Notes under the pieces: generated by a model | Told to the model about the DNA's origin: nothing | What the model saw: the letters and a program-made list of their open reading frames with translations, nothing else | Databases searched by the model: none | Program-made: the position numbers and the translations under genes | Part shown: piece by piece, positions 25,610 to 36,984 of the stretch | Position numbering within the stretch: position 1 is the stretch's first letter | Layout of the letters: each line of letters starts with the position of its first letter | Source of the DNA: Pectobacterium zantedeschiae | GTDB taxonomy: Bacteria > Pseudomonadota > Gammaproteobacteria > Enterobacterales > Enterobacteriaceae | Direction: 5' to 3' | NCBI RefSeq assembly: GCF_004137795.1 | Contig: NZ_NWTM01000001.1 | Location: 434,001-498,000 of the forward strand | Length of the DNA: 64,000 nucleotides

Positions 25610-27619
25610 GTGAGCATGGACATGAGTGCTTTCTATCAAACTTTCTTTGATGAAGCAGATGAATTACTGGCAGATATGGAACAACACTTATTGTTGTTGG
25701 ATCCATCAGAGCCCGATACTGAGCAATTGAATGCTATTTTCCGTGCTGCTCACTCTATAAAAGGTGGGGCTGGCACATTTGGTTTTAAAGTATTGCAAGA
25801 AACTACACACCTTTTAGAAAACTTACTCGATGGGGCAAGACGTGGTGAAATGCGTCTTAGCACTGATATCATCAACCTGTTTCTGGAAACAAAAGACATT
25901 ATGCAGGATCAGTTGGACGCTTATAAAACCGCACAGGAACCCAATGCTGAAAGCTTTGAGTACATCTGTCAGGCGCTGCGCCAGCTTGCTCTGGAATCTA
26001 AAGCTGATGGCGACGCAACCCAGCATGATACCTCGGCTGTATCACAGCACTCTGCTAGTCCGGCATCTACCGGTGCAGGTAAAGGTGAAATGCGTATCGC
26101 ATTAACCGGCCTGAAATCTCAGGAAATACCTCAGATGCTGGAAGAGCTTGGTAATCTGGGAACCGTTAAAGATCCTCACCAAACTGACACTAGCGTCGAA
26201 GTGACATTGGTTACTTCTGAAAGCGAAGACGATATTAGTGCTGTACTGTGTTTTGTTCTCGAACCTGAACAAATCAGCTTCAAGTCAGCCGTCGCCAGTC
26301 AACCTGCCGTCGCTGAAGTGGTGGAAACATTGGCAGTGGTTGAAGCACCAGTAGCACCAGTAGCACCATCCGCGCCCGTTGCTGCAAAACCGCAATCTGC
26401 ACCGGAAAATGGAAAAAATAAAGCAAAAACCGGTGATACCAGTATTCGCGTAGCGGTTGAAAAGGTTGATCAGCTTATCAACCTCGTTGGTGAGTTAGTG
26501 ATTACGCAATCTATGCTGGCACAGCGTTCAAGTGAACTCGATCCTGTCGCGCATGGGGATCTGCTCAACAGCATGGGCCAGTTAGAACGTAATGCTCGTG
26601 ACCTGCAAGAGTCAGTTATGTCCATCCGTATGATGCCGATGGAATATGTATTCAGTCGTTTCCCTCGTTTGGTTCGTGACTTGGCTGCCAAATTGGATAA
26701 GCAGGTCGAGTTAACGCTGATGGGTAGTTCGACCGAATTGGATAAGAGTTTGATCGAACGCATTATCGATCCTCTGACGCACTTGGTGCGTAACAGCCTC
26801 GATCATGGTATCGAATCTCCAGATAAACGTGTTGCAGCTGGTAAGGCGGCGGTGGGTAACCTGACACTTTCTGCTGAACATCAGGGTGGTAACATTTGCA
26901 TTGAAGTTATCGACGATGGTGCAGGGCTCAACCGCGAGAGAATTCTGGCTAAAGCCTTGTCTCAAGGGATGGCAGTGAGCGAGTCTATGTCTGATGAAGA
27001 AGTAGGCATGTTGATCTTTGCTCCTGGTTTCTCCACCGCTGAGAAAGTTACGGATGTGTCTGGTCGTGGTGTCGGCATGGACGTGGTGAAGCGGAATATT
27101 CAGGAGATGGGTGGCCATGTTGAAATCCACTTCCAGGCTGGAAAAGGCACGACTATCAGAATTTTGTTGCCATTAACGTTAGCCATTCTCGATGGGATGT
27201 CCGTTAAAGTTAACAAAGAAGTCTTTATTCTGCCGCTTAACGCCGTGATGGAGTCCTTGCAGCCTCAGTCGGAAGATCTGTATCCGTTAGCTGGCGGAGA
27301 ACGTGTATTGCAGGTTCGCGGTGAATATTTACCTCTCGTTGAACTCTTCCACATCTTTGATGTGGATGGTGCTAAAACGGATGCTACTCAGGGAATTGTT
27401 GTTATTCTGCAAAGTGCAGGTCGACGTTATGCCTTGTTGGTTGATCAGTTGATTGGGCAGCATCAGGTCGTCGTCAAAAACCTGGAAAGTAATTATCGCA
27501 AGGTACCAGGCGTTTCAGCCGCAACCATCCTTGGTGATGGTAGCGTTGCGCTGATTGTGGATGTTTCAGCGTTACAAGCGCTTAATCGTGAAAAGCGAGT
27601 GGTTGAAACTGCTGCTTAA
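25610..27619 (+). CDS. cheA: Chemotaxis histidine kinase CheA
   Basis: The 669-residue kinase starts at GTG 25610, like the E. coli long form. Domains: P1 phosphotransfer (1-130) with His48 in RAAHSIKGGAG; P2 CheY/CheB-binding (about 160-230); an Ala/Pro/Val-rich linker (about 240-275); P3 dimerisation (about 280-345); P4 kinase (about 350-530) with the N box (LVRNSLDHGIE) and G boxes (DDGAGLN, GRGVGMDVV); P5 CheW-like (about 530-660). It phosphorylates CheY and CheB in response to receptors. It sits 27 bp after motB in the mocha-type operon. Confidence 0.97.
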   Translation: MSMDMSAFYQTFFDEADELLADMEQHLLLLDPSEPDTEQLNAIFRAAHSIKGGAGTFGFKVLQETTHLLENLLDGARRGEMRLSTDIINLFLETKDIMQDQLDAYKTAQEPNAESFEYICQALRQLALESKADGDATQHDTSAVSQHSASPASTGAGKGEMRIALTGLKSQEIPQMLEELGNLGTVKDPHQTDTSVEVTLVTSESEDDISAVLCFVLEPEQISFKSAVASQPAVAEVVETLAVVEAPVAPVAPSAPVAAKPQSAPENGKNKAKTGDTSIRVAVEKVDQLINLVGELVITQSMLAQRSSELDPVAHGDLLNSMGQLERNARDLQESVMSIRMMPMEYVFSRFPRLVRDLAAKLDKQVELTLMGSSTELDKSLIERIIDPLTHLVRNSLDHGIESPDKRVAAGKAAVGNLTLSAEHQGGNICIEVIDDGAGLNRERILAKALSQGMAVSESMSDEEVGMLIFAPGFSTAEKVTDVSGRGVGMDVVKRNIQEMGGHVEIHFQAGKGTTIRILLPLTLAILDGMSVKVNKEVFILPLNAVMESLQPQSEDLYPLAGGERVLQVRGEYLPLVELFHIFDVDGAKTDATQGIVVILQSAGRRYALLVDQLIGQHQVVVKNLESNYRKVPGVSAATILGDGSVALIVDVSALQALNREKRVVETAA

Positions 27620-27650
27620 TAAAACAGATCGTTAATAAAGGGTGGAAAAC

Positions 27651-28148
27651 ATGACTGGACTTGCAAGCGTCACGAAATTAACTGGCGAAACAGTAGGACA
27701 GGAATTCCTGATTTTTACGCTGGGTGACGAAGAGTACGGCGTTGATATTTTAAAAGTACAAGAAATTCGCGGTTATGACCAGGTAACGCGTATTGCCAAC
27801 ACGCCTTCGTTCATTAAAGGTGTCACCAACTTACGCGGTGTCATTGTGCCGATCGTTGACTTGCGCGTTAAATTCGCCAAGCAAGATGTTGAATATGACG
27901 ACAACACTGTTGTTATTGTTTTGAACCTTGGTCAACGAGTTGTCGGCATTGTCGTGGATGGCGTGTCTGATGTGTTGTCATTGACTGCGGACCAAATTCG
28001 ACCAGCACCTGAGTTTGCTGTAACACTGTCGACAGAGTACCTGACTGGTCTGGGTTCTCTGGGCGAGAGAATGCTGATTCTGGTTGATATCGAGAAACTG
28101 TTGAGTAGCGAAGAAATGGCGCTGGTTGATAGCGTATTGAAAGTTTAA
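27651..28148 (+). CDS. cheW: Chemotaxis coupling protein CheW
   Basis: The 165-residue scaffold links receptors to CheA. It is nearly identical to E. coli CheW ([38 protein letters not shown]). I start it at the ATG at 27651 with AAAGGGTGGA upstream; a GTG at 27642 would add three residues. It follows cheA by 31 bp. Confidence 0.96.
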   Translation: MTGLASVTKLTGETVGQEFLIFTLGDEEYGVDILKVQEIRGYDQVTRIANTPSFIKGVTNLRGVIVPIVDLRVKFAKQDVEYDDNTVVIVLNLGQRVVGIVVDGVSDVLSLTADQIRPAPEFAVTLSTEYLTGLGSLGERMLILVDIEKLLSSEEMALVDSVLKV

Positions 28149-28224
28149 TCCATTGGCCTTCAGGGGCTGCGAAAGTGGCCCCGAAAACCTTCCTTAGTCA
28201 TATCCTTGTCAGTTCAAAAATTCG

Positions 28225-28251
28225 TAAAGATATCCAGAATAATGCCGATAT
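28225..28251 (+). promoter_or_regulatory. Sigma-28 promoter of the tsr-like gene
   Basis: TAAAGATA, 11 bp, GCCGATAT: the -35/-10 elements and spacing of a FliA promoter. Transcription would start near 28258, so the coding start is 28284 rather than the upstream frame from 28206. Confidence 0.8.
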
Positions 28252-28283
28252 CATCGGTGGTTGGTCTACTCAAAAGGCGTTAT

Positions 28284-29969
28284 ATGTTTAACCGTATAAA
28301 AGTTGTTACAGGTTTGATGCTTGTACTTGTGTTGTTTGGGGCACTTCAGCTTATTTCTGGTGGTTTATTTTTTAGTGCATTAAAAAATGATAAGGATATC
28401 TTCAGTTCAACGCAGGTTATTAACCAGAAGCGTTCCGAGCTGGATTCAGCATGGTCGTATTTATTACAGACTCGTAATACACTTAATCGCGCGGGTACGC
28501 GCTTTGCCCTTGATGCAAGTGGTACTGGGGCGGGAGTTGGTGGTAAAGAGCTCCTCACCTCTGCTGAAAAGCAGCTCGCGGTGGCAAATGATTATTTCGT
28601 TCGATATGAGAAAATGCCTCAGGATGTACGGCAGGATGACAGTATTTCTCGTAGCGTAAAAGAAAACTATGTAGCTCTGAATGCTGCATTGACGGAACTC
28701 ATTCAGTTTTTGAACGCAGGGGAATTTAAGAAGTTTATTGAGCAACCGACCCAGCGCTTTCAGGATAACTTTGAAAAAGCGTATTACGCCTATAAAGCAG
28801 AAAACGATAAACTTTATCAGGCTGGTATAGCTAAAAATGATGCAGCTTATGATTCGGCGCTTTGGATTCTTGGTTCTATCATTATCCTTGTTTTTGCTCT
28901 GGCTCTGTTCTCCTGGTTTGGTATTCAGCAGTTATTAATTAGACCGCTAAATAGTATTGTTGAACATATTCGCCATATTGCAAAAGGTGATTTGACAAAA
29001 ACAACTAATTTCCATAGCAGCAATGAAATGGGGATCCTGGCTGACAGTATTCGCCATATGCAAAGTGAGTTTGTTTCAACGGTCAGTGCGGTTCGACAAG
29101 GTGCTGATGCTATTTATACTGGGGCAACAGAAATTAGTGCTGGAAATAACGATCTTTCCTCACGTACTGAACAGCAGGCTGCTTCGTTAGAAGAAACCGC
29201 GGCAAGTATGGAACAACTGACAGCAACAGTTAAGCAGAATGCGGAAAATGCTCGTCAGGCCAGTCAGTTGGCGCTGAGTGCGTCAGAGACGGCGCAGAAG
29301 GGCGGCAAGGTCGTCGATAATGTCGTCAAAACCATGCACAATATTGCTGGAAGTTCGCAAAAAATTGCCGATATTACTAGTGTGATTGATGGTATTGCTT
29401 TTCAAACCAACATTCTTGCACTGAACGCGGCGGTTGAAGCAGCCAGAGCAGGAGAGCAGGGCCGTGGATTTGCGGTCGTTGCAGGGGAAGTTCGTAATTT
29501 GGCGCAGCGAAGTGCGCAGGCTGCGAAAGAAATTAAAAGTCTGATTGAAGATTCTGTTAGTCGGGTCGATGAAGGTTCTGTCTTGGTTGAAAGTGCTGGT
29601 GAGACGATGGGAGAGATCGTCAGTGCCGTCACTCGTGTAACGGATATTATGGGCGAAATTGCCTCTGCTTCTGATGAACAAAGTAAAGGTATCGATCAGG
29701 TTGGTCAGGCGGTAACTGAGATGGATCGGGTTACGCAACAAAACGCCTCTTTGGTTGAAGAGTCTGCCGCTGCAGCGGTTGCATTGGAAGAACAAGTGAA
29801 AGTATTGAATCAGGCTGTCGCTGTATTCCGCTTGTCTGAAGATGCAGGTTCGTTCAGAAGAACGGCACAGGCAACAACGGGTCAGAAACCGGTCTTGTTG
29901 GCTCCATCGTCGAATGGCGGTAAGAGAGTGAAAGAAGGTTCATCAACTGATAATTGGGAAACCTTCTGA
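28284..29969 (+). CDS. tsr: Tsr-like serine chemoreceptor
   Basis: The 561-residue receptor starts [20 protein letters not shown], very close to E. coli Tsr. The periplasmic domain has the ligand motif [15 protein letters not shown], with the Arg and Asn that bind serine in Tsr. A second membrane helix (about 190-212), HAMP, and a signalling domain with [20 protein letters not shown] follow. The end NWETF tethers CheR/CheB. An open frame upstream to 28206 is excluded because it crosses the sigma-28 promoter. It occupies the place of tar/tap in the E. coli operon. Serine is the likely, unproven attractant. Confidence 0.93.
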   Translation: MFNRIKVVTGLMLVLVLFGALQLISGGLFFSALKNDKDIFSSTQVINQKRSELDSAWSYLLQTRNTLNRAGTRFALDASGTGAGVGGKELLTSAEKQLAVANDYFVRYEKMPQDVRQDDSISRSVKENYVALNAALTELIQFLNAGEFKKFIEQPTQRFQDNFEKAYYAYKAENDKLYQAGIAKNDAAYDSALWILGSIIILVFALALFSWFGIQQLLIRPLNSIVEHIRHIAKGDLTKTTNFHSSNEMGILADSIRHMQSEFVSTVSAVRQGADAIYTGATEISAGNNDLSSRTEQQAASLEETAASMEQLTATVKQNAENARQASQLALSASETAQKGGKVVDNVVKTMHNIAGSSQKIADITSVIDGIAFQTNILALNAAVEAARAGEQGRGFAVVAGEVRNLAQRSAQAAKEIKSLIEDSVSRVDEGSVLVESAGETMGEIVSAVTRVTDIMGEIASASDEQSKGIDQVGQAVTEMDRVTQQNASLVEESAAAAVALEEQVKVLNQAVAVFRLSEDAGSFRRTAQATTGQKPVLLAPSSNGGKRVKEGSSTDNWETF

Positions 29970-30032
29970 TAAAAACAGTGGTGTAGGCTATAAATCAGCC
30001 CAAGCATGCAGTCATGCTGCTACTGAATAAAT

Positions 30033-30062
30033 CCCCAGCCGCTTACATGTAGGTGGCTGGGT
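30033..30062 (+). terminator. Hairpin after the tsr-like gene
   Basis: CCCAGCC and GGCTGGG pair across a short loop (GCTTACATGTAGGT), followed by TGATTGTTT. It may end the tsr transcript and separate it from cheR. Confidence 0.6.
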
Positions 30063-30109
30063 GATTGTTTACTTGCCATAATTTTAAAAGATGAATATGC
30101 GAGTAATTT

Positions 30110-30370
30110 ATCGGTATGCATTTGTGATTACAGTGAGATAGCCTCTGGTACTTTGCAGTATGGTATTCATGGTATTGTTCAATCTGTAACTTTCGTTATG
30201 GATATGATGGGGTGTGGTTGGCTTTGGTATTAGGCTAAAAATATTAAAGCCAAAGAGCAAAGCAAGCAGGTAGCACAGCTGTGATGAGAGGGACAACGCC
30301 ACCCGACAGCATGTGGCTTTGGTAGAACAGGCACGCTGAGCGGTTCAGTTTTCAGAACTGGCGGGTGTAT
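30110..30370 (+). pseudogene. Decayed chemoreceptor C-terminal remnant
   Basis: Between the tsr-like gene and cheR, broken frames still read as the end of a receptor. EIASGT (near 30135) fits GEIASAS. AKEQSKQVAQL (near 30250) fits [28 protein letters not shown] then a stop then AVQ (30282-30350) fits [20 protein letters not shown]. Stops and at least two frameshifts make it non-functional. It lies exactly where E. coli keeps a second receptor gene. The rest of 29970-30503 shows no gene. Confidence 0.55.
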
Positions 30371-30503
30371 TACCAATACAGTGTCAATTTTAATTGCAAT
30401 GTGATGAATAATTGACGAATGACAATAAAAACCTGCGTTAGCTGTAAAGGAAAGTTCAGATTGAAAAACACCATAGCAAAAAACAAGATTAGAGCGGTTT
30501 GAT

Positions 30504-31376
30504 ATGAAAAGTACACCATCGCAAAATCGCCCTGAATCTGCTTCTATCCTGACGCAGATGGTTGACAGGTTGCCGTTGTCGGACACGCATTTCCGTCGAA
30601 TCAGCCAATTAATATATCAGCGTGCTGGCATCGTCCTTGCCGATCACAAACGCGAAATGGTTTATAACCGTTTGGTTAGACGTCTTCGTTTATTGGGAAT
30701 CAATGATTTTGGCCAGTATTTAGCTCTACTGGAATCAGATCCTAACAGCGCAGAATGGCAAGCTTTTGTCAATGCATTAACCACTAACCTGACGGCATTT
30801 TTCCGCGAAGCCCACCATTTTCCTATATTGGCTGAGCATGCCAGAAAACGCCCCAATGGCTACACCATCTGGAGTACGGCGGCGTCTACAGGGGAAGAGC
30901 CTTATTCATTGGCGATGACACTTGCTGAGGTTTTAGGTAATAAAGCGAGTGGATGTCAGGTGTGGGCTAGCGACATTGATACCCAAGTATTAGAAAAGGC
31001 AACGGCTGGTATCTATCGCCAGGAAGAGTTGCGCTCTCTTTCTCCACAACAATTACAGCGGTTTTTTTTACGCGGTACCGGGCCGCATAGCGGTTTGGTT
31101 CGCGTCCGGCCTGAGCTTGCGTCTATGGTGCATTTTCAACAATTAAATCTGCTCGCACCCGATTGGTCCGTCCCCGCGCCATTCGATGCTATTTTTTGTC
31201 GCAATGTGATGATTTATTTCGATAAAGAAACTCAAGAGCGTATTCTCCGTCGATTCGTCCCGATGCTTAAACCGGGTGGGTTGTTATTTGCTGGGCATTC
31301 TGAGAATTTCAGCCAGATCAGTCGCGAATTCTATTTGCGTGGGCAAACTGTATATGGGCTGGCTAAGGAAAGATAA
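30504..31376 (+). CDS. cheR: Chemotaxis receptor methyltransferase CheR
   Basis: The 290-residue enzyme has the helical N-terminal CheR domain (about 1-95) and the AdoMet-dependent methyltransferase domain. Seen are [20 protein letters not shown] (motif I), [14 protein letters not shown], and [13 protein letters not shown]. It methylates receptor glutamates and binds the NWETF tails of the receptors encoded in this window. The stop TAATG overlaps the cheB start by one base. Confidence 0.96.
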   Translation: MKSTPSQNRPESASILTQMVDRLPLSDTHFRRISQLIYQRAGIVLADHKREMVYNRLVRRLRLLGINDFGQYLALLESDPNSAEWQAFVNALTTNLTAFFREAHHFPILAEHARKRPNGYTIWSTAASTGEEPYSLAMTLAEVLGNKASGCQVWASDIDTQVLEKATAGIYRQEELRSLSPQQLQRFFLRGTGPHSGLVRVRPELASMVHFQQLNLLAPDWSVPAPFDAIFCRNVMIYFDKETQERILRRFVPMLKPGGLLFAGHSENFSQISREFYLRGQTVYGLAKER

Positions 31377-32428
31377 TGAGCAAGATAAGAGTATTATGCG
31401 TTGATGATTCTGCCCTAATGCGTCAGATCATGACTGAAATAATTAATAGCCATCCTGATATGGAAGTTGTCGCGACTGCACCAGATCCATTAGTTGCGCG
31501 TGATTTAATTAAAAAATTCAATCCTCAGGTATTAACGCTGGATGTTGAAATGCCGCGCATGGACGGGCTGGATTTTCTTGAAAAACTGATGCGTTTGCGT
31601 CCTATGCCCGTAGTCATGGTGTCGTCGCTGACGGGGAAAGGCTCGGAGATTACGCTTCGTGCTCTGGAGCTTGGTGCGATTGATTTTGTGACCAAACCTC
31701 AGTTAGGTATCCGTGAGGGAATGCTGGCGTACAGCGAACTGATTGCTGAAAAAATTCGCATGGCAGCGAAAGCGCGCTTGCCGCAACGTAGCACTGCGTC
31801 AGAGCCGACAAAAATTATTCAGCACATGCCACTACTCAGTAGTGAAAAATTGATCGCGATCGGTGCCTCGACGGGAGGAACAGAAGCAATACGGCATGTA
31901 TTACAACCTCTGCCACCGACAAGTCCTGCATTATTGATTACTCAGCATATGCCACCTGGCTTTACGAAGTCTTTCGCCGAGCGTTTGAACAAGCTATGTC
32001 AGATTACGGTGAAAGAAGCAGAAGATGGGGAACGTGTGCTTCCTGGCCATGCATACATTGCACCAGGCGCACGCCATCTTGAGTTGGCTCGTAGTGGGGC
32101 AAACTATCAAGTACGTTTAAATGATGGACCACCCGTCAATCGACATCGTCCATCAGTTGATGTGTTATTTCGTTCGGTTGCCCAATACGCTGGGCGAAAT
32201 GCCGTAGGGGTAATCCTTACGGGAATGGGCAATGATGGGGCGGCCGGCATGTTGGAACTTCATCAGGCTGGTGCTTATACTCTGGCCCAAAACGAAGCAA
32301 GTTGTGTGGTTTTCGGAATGCCACGTGAAGCGATTGCGATGGGTGGCGTCGATGAAGTGGTGGATTTGCACCAGGTGAGCCAGCGTATGTTGGCACAAAT
32401 CTCTGCCGGACAGGCATTACGTATATAA
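31376..32428 (+). CDS. cheB: Chemotaxis methylesterase/response regulator CheB
   Basis: The 350-residue protein has a receiver domain with phospho-acceptor Asp56 ([11 protein letters not shown]) and a methylesterase domain. The latter has the catalytic Ser in [11 protein letters not shown], His in ITQHMPPGF, and Asp in [10 protein letters not shown]. It removes methyl groups from receptors after phosphorylation by CheA. It is coupled to cheR by a one-base overlap. Confidence 0.96.
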   Translation: MSKIRVLCVDDSALMRQIMTEIINSHPDMEVVATAPDPLVARDLIKKFNPQVLTLDVEMPRMDGLDFLEKLMRLRPMPVVMVSSLTGKGSEITLRALELGAIDFVTKPQLGIREGMLAYSELIAEKIRMAAKARLPQRSTASEPTKIIQHMPLLSSEKLIAIGASTGGTEAIRHVLQPLPPTSPALLITQHMPPGFTKSFAERLNKLCQITVKEAEDGERVLPGHAYIAPGARHLELARSGANYQVRLNDGPPVNRHRPSVDVLFRSVAQYAGRNAVGVILTGMGNDGAAGMLELHQAGAYTLAQNEASCVVFGMPREAIAMGGVDEVVDLHQVSQRMLAQISAGQALRI

Positions 32429-32443
32429 GCAGCTCCTCGGTGA

Positions 32444-32857
<414 letters not shown>

Positions 32858-32866
32858 GGGGATCTT

Positions 32867-33511
32867 ATGACGCCACATATGCCGTCCGTAAACGACACAG
32901 CTTCTGCAACCGAGATCATTTCGCGTATCGGCCAATTGACTCGTATGCTGCGCGACAGCTTGAAAGAGCTGGGCCTGGATAATGCGATAGCAGAAGCAGC
33001 AGAGGCTATCCCTGATGCCCGCGATCGTCTTGACTATGTTGTCCAGATGACTGCGCAAGCGGCAGAACGTGCTCTGAGCTGCGTGGAAGCTGCACAGCCA
33101 CGTCAGAACCAACTAGAAGCTGATGCCAAATCTCTGAAAGTTCGCTGGGATGAATGGTTTGAAAATCCTATCGAGTTGGCTGATGCGCGCGAATTAGTGA
33201 CGGATACGCGTAGCTATCTTGAAGATGTACCACAGCATACCTCGTTTACCAACGCTCAGTTGTTGGAAATTATGATGGCGCAGGATTTCCAGGACCTTAC
33301 CGGTCAGGTAATCAAGCGTATGATGGATGTTGTTCAGGAAATTGAAAAACAACTGCTGATGGTGTTGCTGGAAAATATTCCAGAAAAACCAGACGCGACT
33401 AAGCGTGCAAACGATGGTCTTCTGAATGGGCCACAGTTGGACAAAGGCGCAGCCGGTATTGTCGCCAATCAGGATCAGGTCGACGATCTTCTGGATAGCC
33501 TAGGATTCTAA
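32867..33511 (+). CDS. cheZ: CheY-P phosphatase CheZ
   Basis: The 214-residue helical protein has the catalytic region [17 protein letters not shown], with the active Gln in QDLTGQ, and the C-terminal CheY-binding helix [19 protein letters not shown]. It dephosphorylates CheY-P. It is the last gene of the che block. Confidence 0.97.
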   Translation: MTPHMPSVNDTASATEIISRIGQLTRMLRDSLKELGLDNAIAEAAEAIPDARDRLDYVVQMTAQAAERALSCVEAAQPRQNQLEADAKSLKVRWDEWFENPIELADARELVTDTRSYLEDVPQHTSFTNAQLLEIMMAQDFQDLTGQVIKRMMDVVQEIEKQLLMVLLENIPEKPDATKRANDGLLNGPQLDKGAAGIVANQDQVDDLLDSLGF

Positions 33512-33578
33512 TAAACTTTGCTTCGAAAAAGAGTCATCTTACTTCTTTGCAAAGGTTATGAGCACCATCGTCTCAGTT

Positions 33579-33607
33579 ATTTATGGCCAGTACTTATGGC
33601 CATAAAT
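33579..33607 (+). terminator. Hairpin between cheZ and flhB
   Basis: ATTTATGGCCA and TGGCCATAAAT form a perfect 11-bp stem with a 7-base loop, 67 bp after cheZ. No U run follows, so it may also be a processing site. Confidence 0.5.
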
Positions 33608-33755
33608 AGCTAAACTCAATTTCTCCCTCCCTTTCATTCTTACTATTCGTTAAAGAAGCGTTGGTTTTTCTCGTTGTTCCAGCCATAAAATTTTCTCGTA
33701 TTTGTCATGCTAGGCAGCAAATTCCTATCCCGAAAGTCGTAACAGGAACGCCAAC

Positions 33756-34907
33756 GTGGCTGAAGATAGCGATCTAGAAAAAACAGAAGCCCCCACTCCC
33801 CAAAAGGAGGAAAAGGCGCGAGAAGAAGGCCAAATCCCACGATCTCGAGAGCTGACTTCTGTTCTGATGATGGTCGCAGGATTGGCTATTTTGTGGATTG
33901 GGGGTGATGCAATGGCTGGCCGATTGGCTAGGATTGTCTCGCAATCGCTAAACTTTGATTACGCGACGGTTGGCGATGAGACGCAAATGCTACGCCACGC
34001 TGGTTCGTTACTGCGTCAGGCTGTATCGGCGCTGGTACCGATTCTGCTTGGGTCTGTATTGGTTGCGCTGTCTGCGCCGATGCTGCTGGGTGGGATATTA
34101 TTTAGTACCAAGTCATTAAAGTTTGACTTTAAAAAATTAGATCCTATTTCTGGACTAAAACGGTTATTTTCTTCCCAAGCATTGGCTGAGCTTTTTAAGG
34201 CGATATTGAAATCAGTCTTGGTTGGGATCATCAGTACCTTGTTCTTGATGCACAACTGGCCGAAAATACTGCACCTGGTGTCCGAAGCGCCGATTTCGGC
34301 GTTAGGTGATGCCTTGGAATTAGCCGTAATGTGTGGCTTTCTCATCATTATGAGTCTTATTCCTATGGTTGCTTTTGATGTGTTTTGGCAAGTCTGGAGC
34401 CACATCAAAAAATTGCGGATGACGAAGCAAGAAATTCGCGATGAACATAAACAAAGCGAGGGTGACCCTCATGTTAAAGGTCGTATTCGCCAGCAACAAA
34501 GGGCAATGGCCCAACGTAGGATGATGGCTGATGTTCCTAAGGCTGATGTAATAGTCACTAACCCGACGCATTATGCCGTAGCATTACGCTATGATGATAA
34601 AAAAATGAATGCGCCGAAAGTGTTGGCTAAAGGGGCTGGCGACATCGCTTTGCGTATTCGTGAGCTAGGGACCGAACACCGCGTTCCTATTTTGGAAGCA
34701 CCTCCGTTGGCGCGAGCACTATTTCGTCATTCTGAAGTCGGGCAGCATATTCCAGCGTCGCTGTATGCTGCTGTTGCAGAAGTCTTAGCCTGGGTTTATC
34801 AACTGAAACGCTGGAAGCGGGAAGGTGGATTAATTCCTAGAAAACCGAAACATTTACCAGTGCCGGATGCGCTGGATTTTGCTAAAGAGAATACTACTGA
34901 TGGCTAA
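33756..34907 (+). CDS. flhB: Flagellar export gate protein FlhB
   Basis: The 383-residue export protein has four membrane segments (about 30-215) and a cytoplasmic domain with the self-cleaving NPTH motif (VIVTNPTHYAVALRY), which switches export from hook to filament substrates when FliK signals. Starts at GTG 33756 (MAEDSDLEKTEAPTPQKEEK). The stop overlaps flhA by 8 bp. Confidence 0.97.
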   Translation: MAEDSDLEKTEAPTPQKEEKAREEGQIPRSRELTSVLMMVAGLAILWIGGDAMAGRLARIVSQSLNFDYATVGDETQMLRHAGSLLRQAVSALVPILLGSVLVALSAPMLLGGILFSTKSLKFDFKKLDPISGLKRLFSSQALAELFKAILKSVLVGIISTLFLMHNWPKILHLVSEAPISALGDALELAVMCGFLIIMSLIPMVAFDVFWQVWSHIKKLRMTKQEIRDEHKQSEGDPHVKGRIRQQQRAMAQRRMMADVPKADVIVTNPTHYAVALRYDDKKMNAPKVLAKGAGDIALRIRELGTEHRVPILEAPPLARALFRHSEVGQHIPASLYAAVAEVLAWVYQLKRWKREGGLIPRKPKHLPVPDALDFAKENTTDG

Positions 34908-36984
34908 TTTGGCCTCTTTGCTTCGTTTACCGGGTAATATGAAAGGTACCCAATGGCAAATATTAGCCGGACCAATACTGATCCTGCTGATACTTTCCAT
35001 GATGGTATTGCCGCTGCCGCCATTCATTCTGGACCTGCTATTTACCTTTAACATTGCGCTATCAATCATGGTATTGCTGGTTGCGATGTTTACGCAACGG
35101 ACGCTGGAGTTCGCCGCATTTCCTACCATCCTGCTGTTTTCTACGCTATTGCGTTTGTCACTCAACGTTGCATCGACCCGTATTATTTTGTTGGAAGGGC
35201 ACACGGGTACTGCCGCAGCAGGGAAGGTTGTTGAAGCATTCGGACACTTTCTGGTCGGTGGGAATTTTGCCATTGGTATTGTGGTCTTTATCATTCTCGT
35301 CTTAATCAACTTTATGGTTATCACCAAAGGTGCCGGACGTATCGCTGAGGTTGGCGCACGCTTTGTGTTGGATGGTATGCCAGGCAAACAGATGGCTATC
35401 GATGCCGATCTTAATGCTGGGATAATTGGTGAGGAAGAGGCTAAAAAGCGCCGCGCTGAGGTAACTCAGGAGTCTGATTTTTATGGCTCAATGGATGGTG
35501 CCAGCAAGTTCGTGCGTGGTGACGCTGTCGCTGGATTGATTATCATGGTCATCAACATTGTTGGCGGATTGATCGTCGGTGTTGCACAGCACGGCATGCC
35601 GGTAGGGCAGGCAGCAGAAAGCTATACACTGCTTACCATCGGTGATGGTCTGGTTGCGCAGATTCCAGCTCTGATTATCTCTACCGCTGCGGGTGTTATT
35701 GTTACTCGTGTGAGTACCGATCAGGACGTTGGCCAGCAGATGGTCACCCAGCTATTCAATAATCCGCGGGTTATGGTGCTGAGTGCTGCGGTGATTGGAC
35801 TTATTGGGCTGGTTCCGGGAATGCCCAACTTTGTCTTCCTGTTATTTACTGCATCTCTATTGGGACTTGCCTGGTGGATGCGCGGGGAACAAACAAAAGA
35901 GCCTGCGATGCAGCCTATACCGGCATCAATGGAGAAGCATCAGGTTATTGAAGCCAGCTGGTCTGATGTACAGCTTGAAGACCCGCTGGGTATGGAAGTT
36001 GGTTATCGATTGATCCCAATGGTTGATGCGCAGCAAGATGGCGAACTGTTGGGTAGGATTCGTAGTATCAGGAAGAAATTTGCCCAGGAAATGGGGTACT
36101 TACCGCCAGTAGTTCATATCCGGGATAATTTGGAACTTCAGCCTGCCAGCTATCGTATATTAATGAAAGGCGTTGAAGTGGGTAGTGGTGAAGCTCACCC
36201 TGGTCGCTGGATGGCGATCAATCCGGGTAATGCGGTTGGTTCTTTGTCTGGAGATATCACGCAGGATCCAGCATTTGGGCTGCCTGCAGTGTGGATTGAT
36301 AATGCGCTGAAAGATCAAGCCCAAGCTCAGGGATTCACGGTCGTAGAGGCAAGTACAGTGGTGGCGACACACTTGAACCACTTAATTGCATTACATGCCA
36401 GTGAACTCTTTGGACGGCAGGAAGCGCAGCAATTGATGGACCGCGTTGCGCAGGAAATGCCAAAACTTACGGAAGATTTCATTCCTGGCGTAGTGACGCT
36501 GACTACCTTGCATAAGGTTTTGCAAAACCTGCTTAGTGAGAGAGTGTCGATTAGGGATATGCGCACCATCATGGAAACATTGGCTGAGCATGCGCCTGTG
36601 CAGCCAGATCCTTACGAACTTACCACCGTAGTCAGGGTTGCTCTCGGACGAGCTATCACTCAGCAGTGGTTTCCTGGGGACAGTGAACTTCAGGTTATCG
36701 GTCTGGAAGGGTCGTTGGAACGCCTTCTGCTACAAGCACTTCAGGGCGGTGGTGGTCTCGAACCGGGGCTTGCAGATCGTTTGCTTGAACAGGCGAAACA
36801 AGCGCTACAGCGGCAGGAAATGTTGGGTGCTCCGCCGGTGCTACTTGTGAACCACGCTTTACGTGCTTTGCTTGCTCGATTCTTGCACCGTAGTCTGCCA
36901 AATATGGCCGTGCTTTCTAATTTGGAAATCAGTGATCATCGACAGATTCGCATGACATCAGTTATTGGGGAAGCCAATAAATGA
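34900..36984 (+). CDS. flhA: Flagellar export gate protein FlhA
   Basis: The 694-residue protein starts at ATG 34900 inside the end of flhB (MANLASLLRLPGNMKGTQWQ), matching the family start; a longer open frame to 34867 is not used. About eight membrane helices (1-330) contain the conserved FHIPEP-type segment (GRIAEVGARFVLDGMPGKQM). The cytoplasmic domain (about 365-694) binds chaperone-substrate complexes. It forms the nonameric ring of the export gate. flhE overlaps its end by 4 bp. Confidence 0.97.
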   Translation: MANLASLLRLPGNMKGTQWQILAGPILILLILSMMVLPLPPFILDLLFTFNIALSIMVLLVAMFTQRTLEFAAFPTILLFSTLLRLSLNVASTRIILLEGHTGTAAAGKVVEAFGHFLVGGNFAIGIVVFIILVLINFMVITKGAGRIAEVGARFVLDGMPGKQMAIDADLNAGIIGEEEAKKRRAEVTQESDFYGSMDGASKFVRGDAVAGLIIMVINIVGGLIVGVAQHGMPVGQAAESYTLLTIGDGLVAQIPALIISTAAGVIVTRVSTDQDVGQQMVTQLFNNPRVMVLSAAVIGLIGLVPGMPNFVFLLFTASLLGLAWWMRGEQTKEPAMQPIPASMEKHQVIEASWSDVQLEDPLGMEVGYRLIPMVDAQQDGELLGRIRSIRKKFAQEMGYLPPVVHIRDNLELQPASYRILMKGVEVGSGEAHPGRWMAINPGNAVGSLSGDITQDPAFGLPAVWIDNALKDQAQAQGFTVVEASTVVATHLNHLIALHASELFGRQEAQQLMDRVAQEMPKLTEDFIPGVVTLTTLHKVLQNLLSERVSIRDMRTIMETLAEHAPVQPDPYELTTVVRVALGRAITQQWFPGDSELQVIGLEGSLERLLLQALQGGGGLEPGLADRLLEQAKQALQRQEMLGAPPVLLVNHALRALLARFLHRSLPNMAVLSNLEISDHRQIRMTSVIGEANK

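Noticed and set aside
28206..28283. 26-codon extension of the tsr-like receptor
   Set aside because: It crosses the sigma-28 promoter; [10 protein letters not shown] at 28284 matches the Tsr start.
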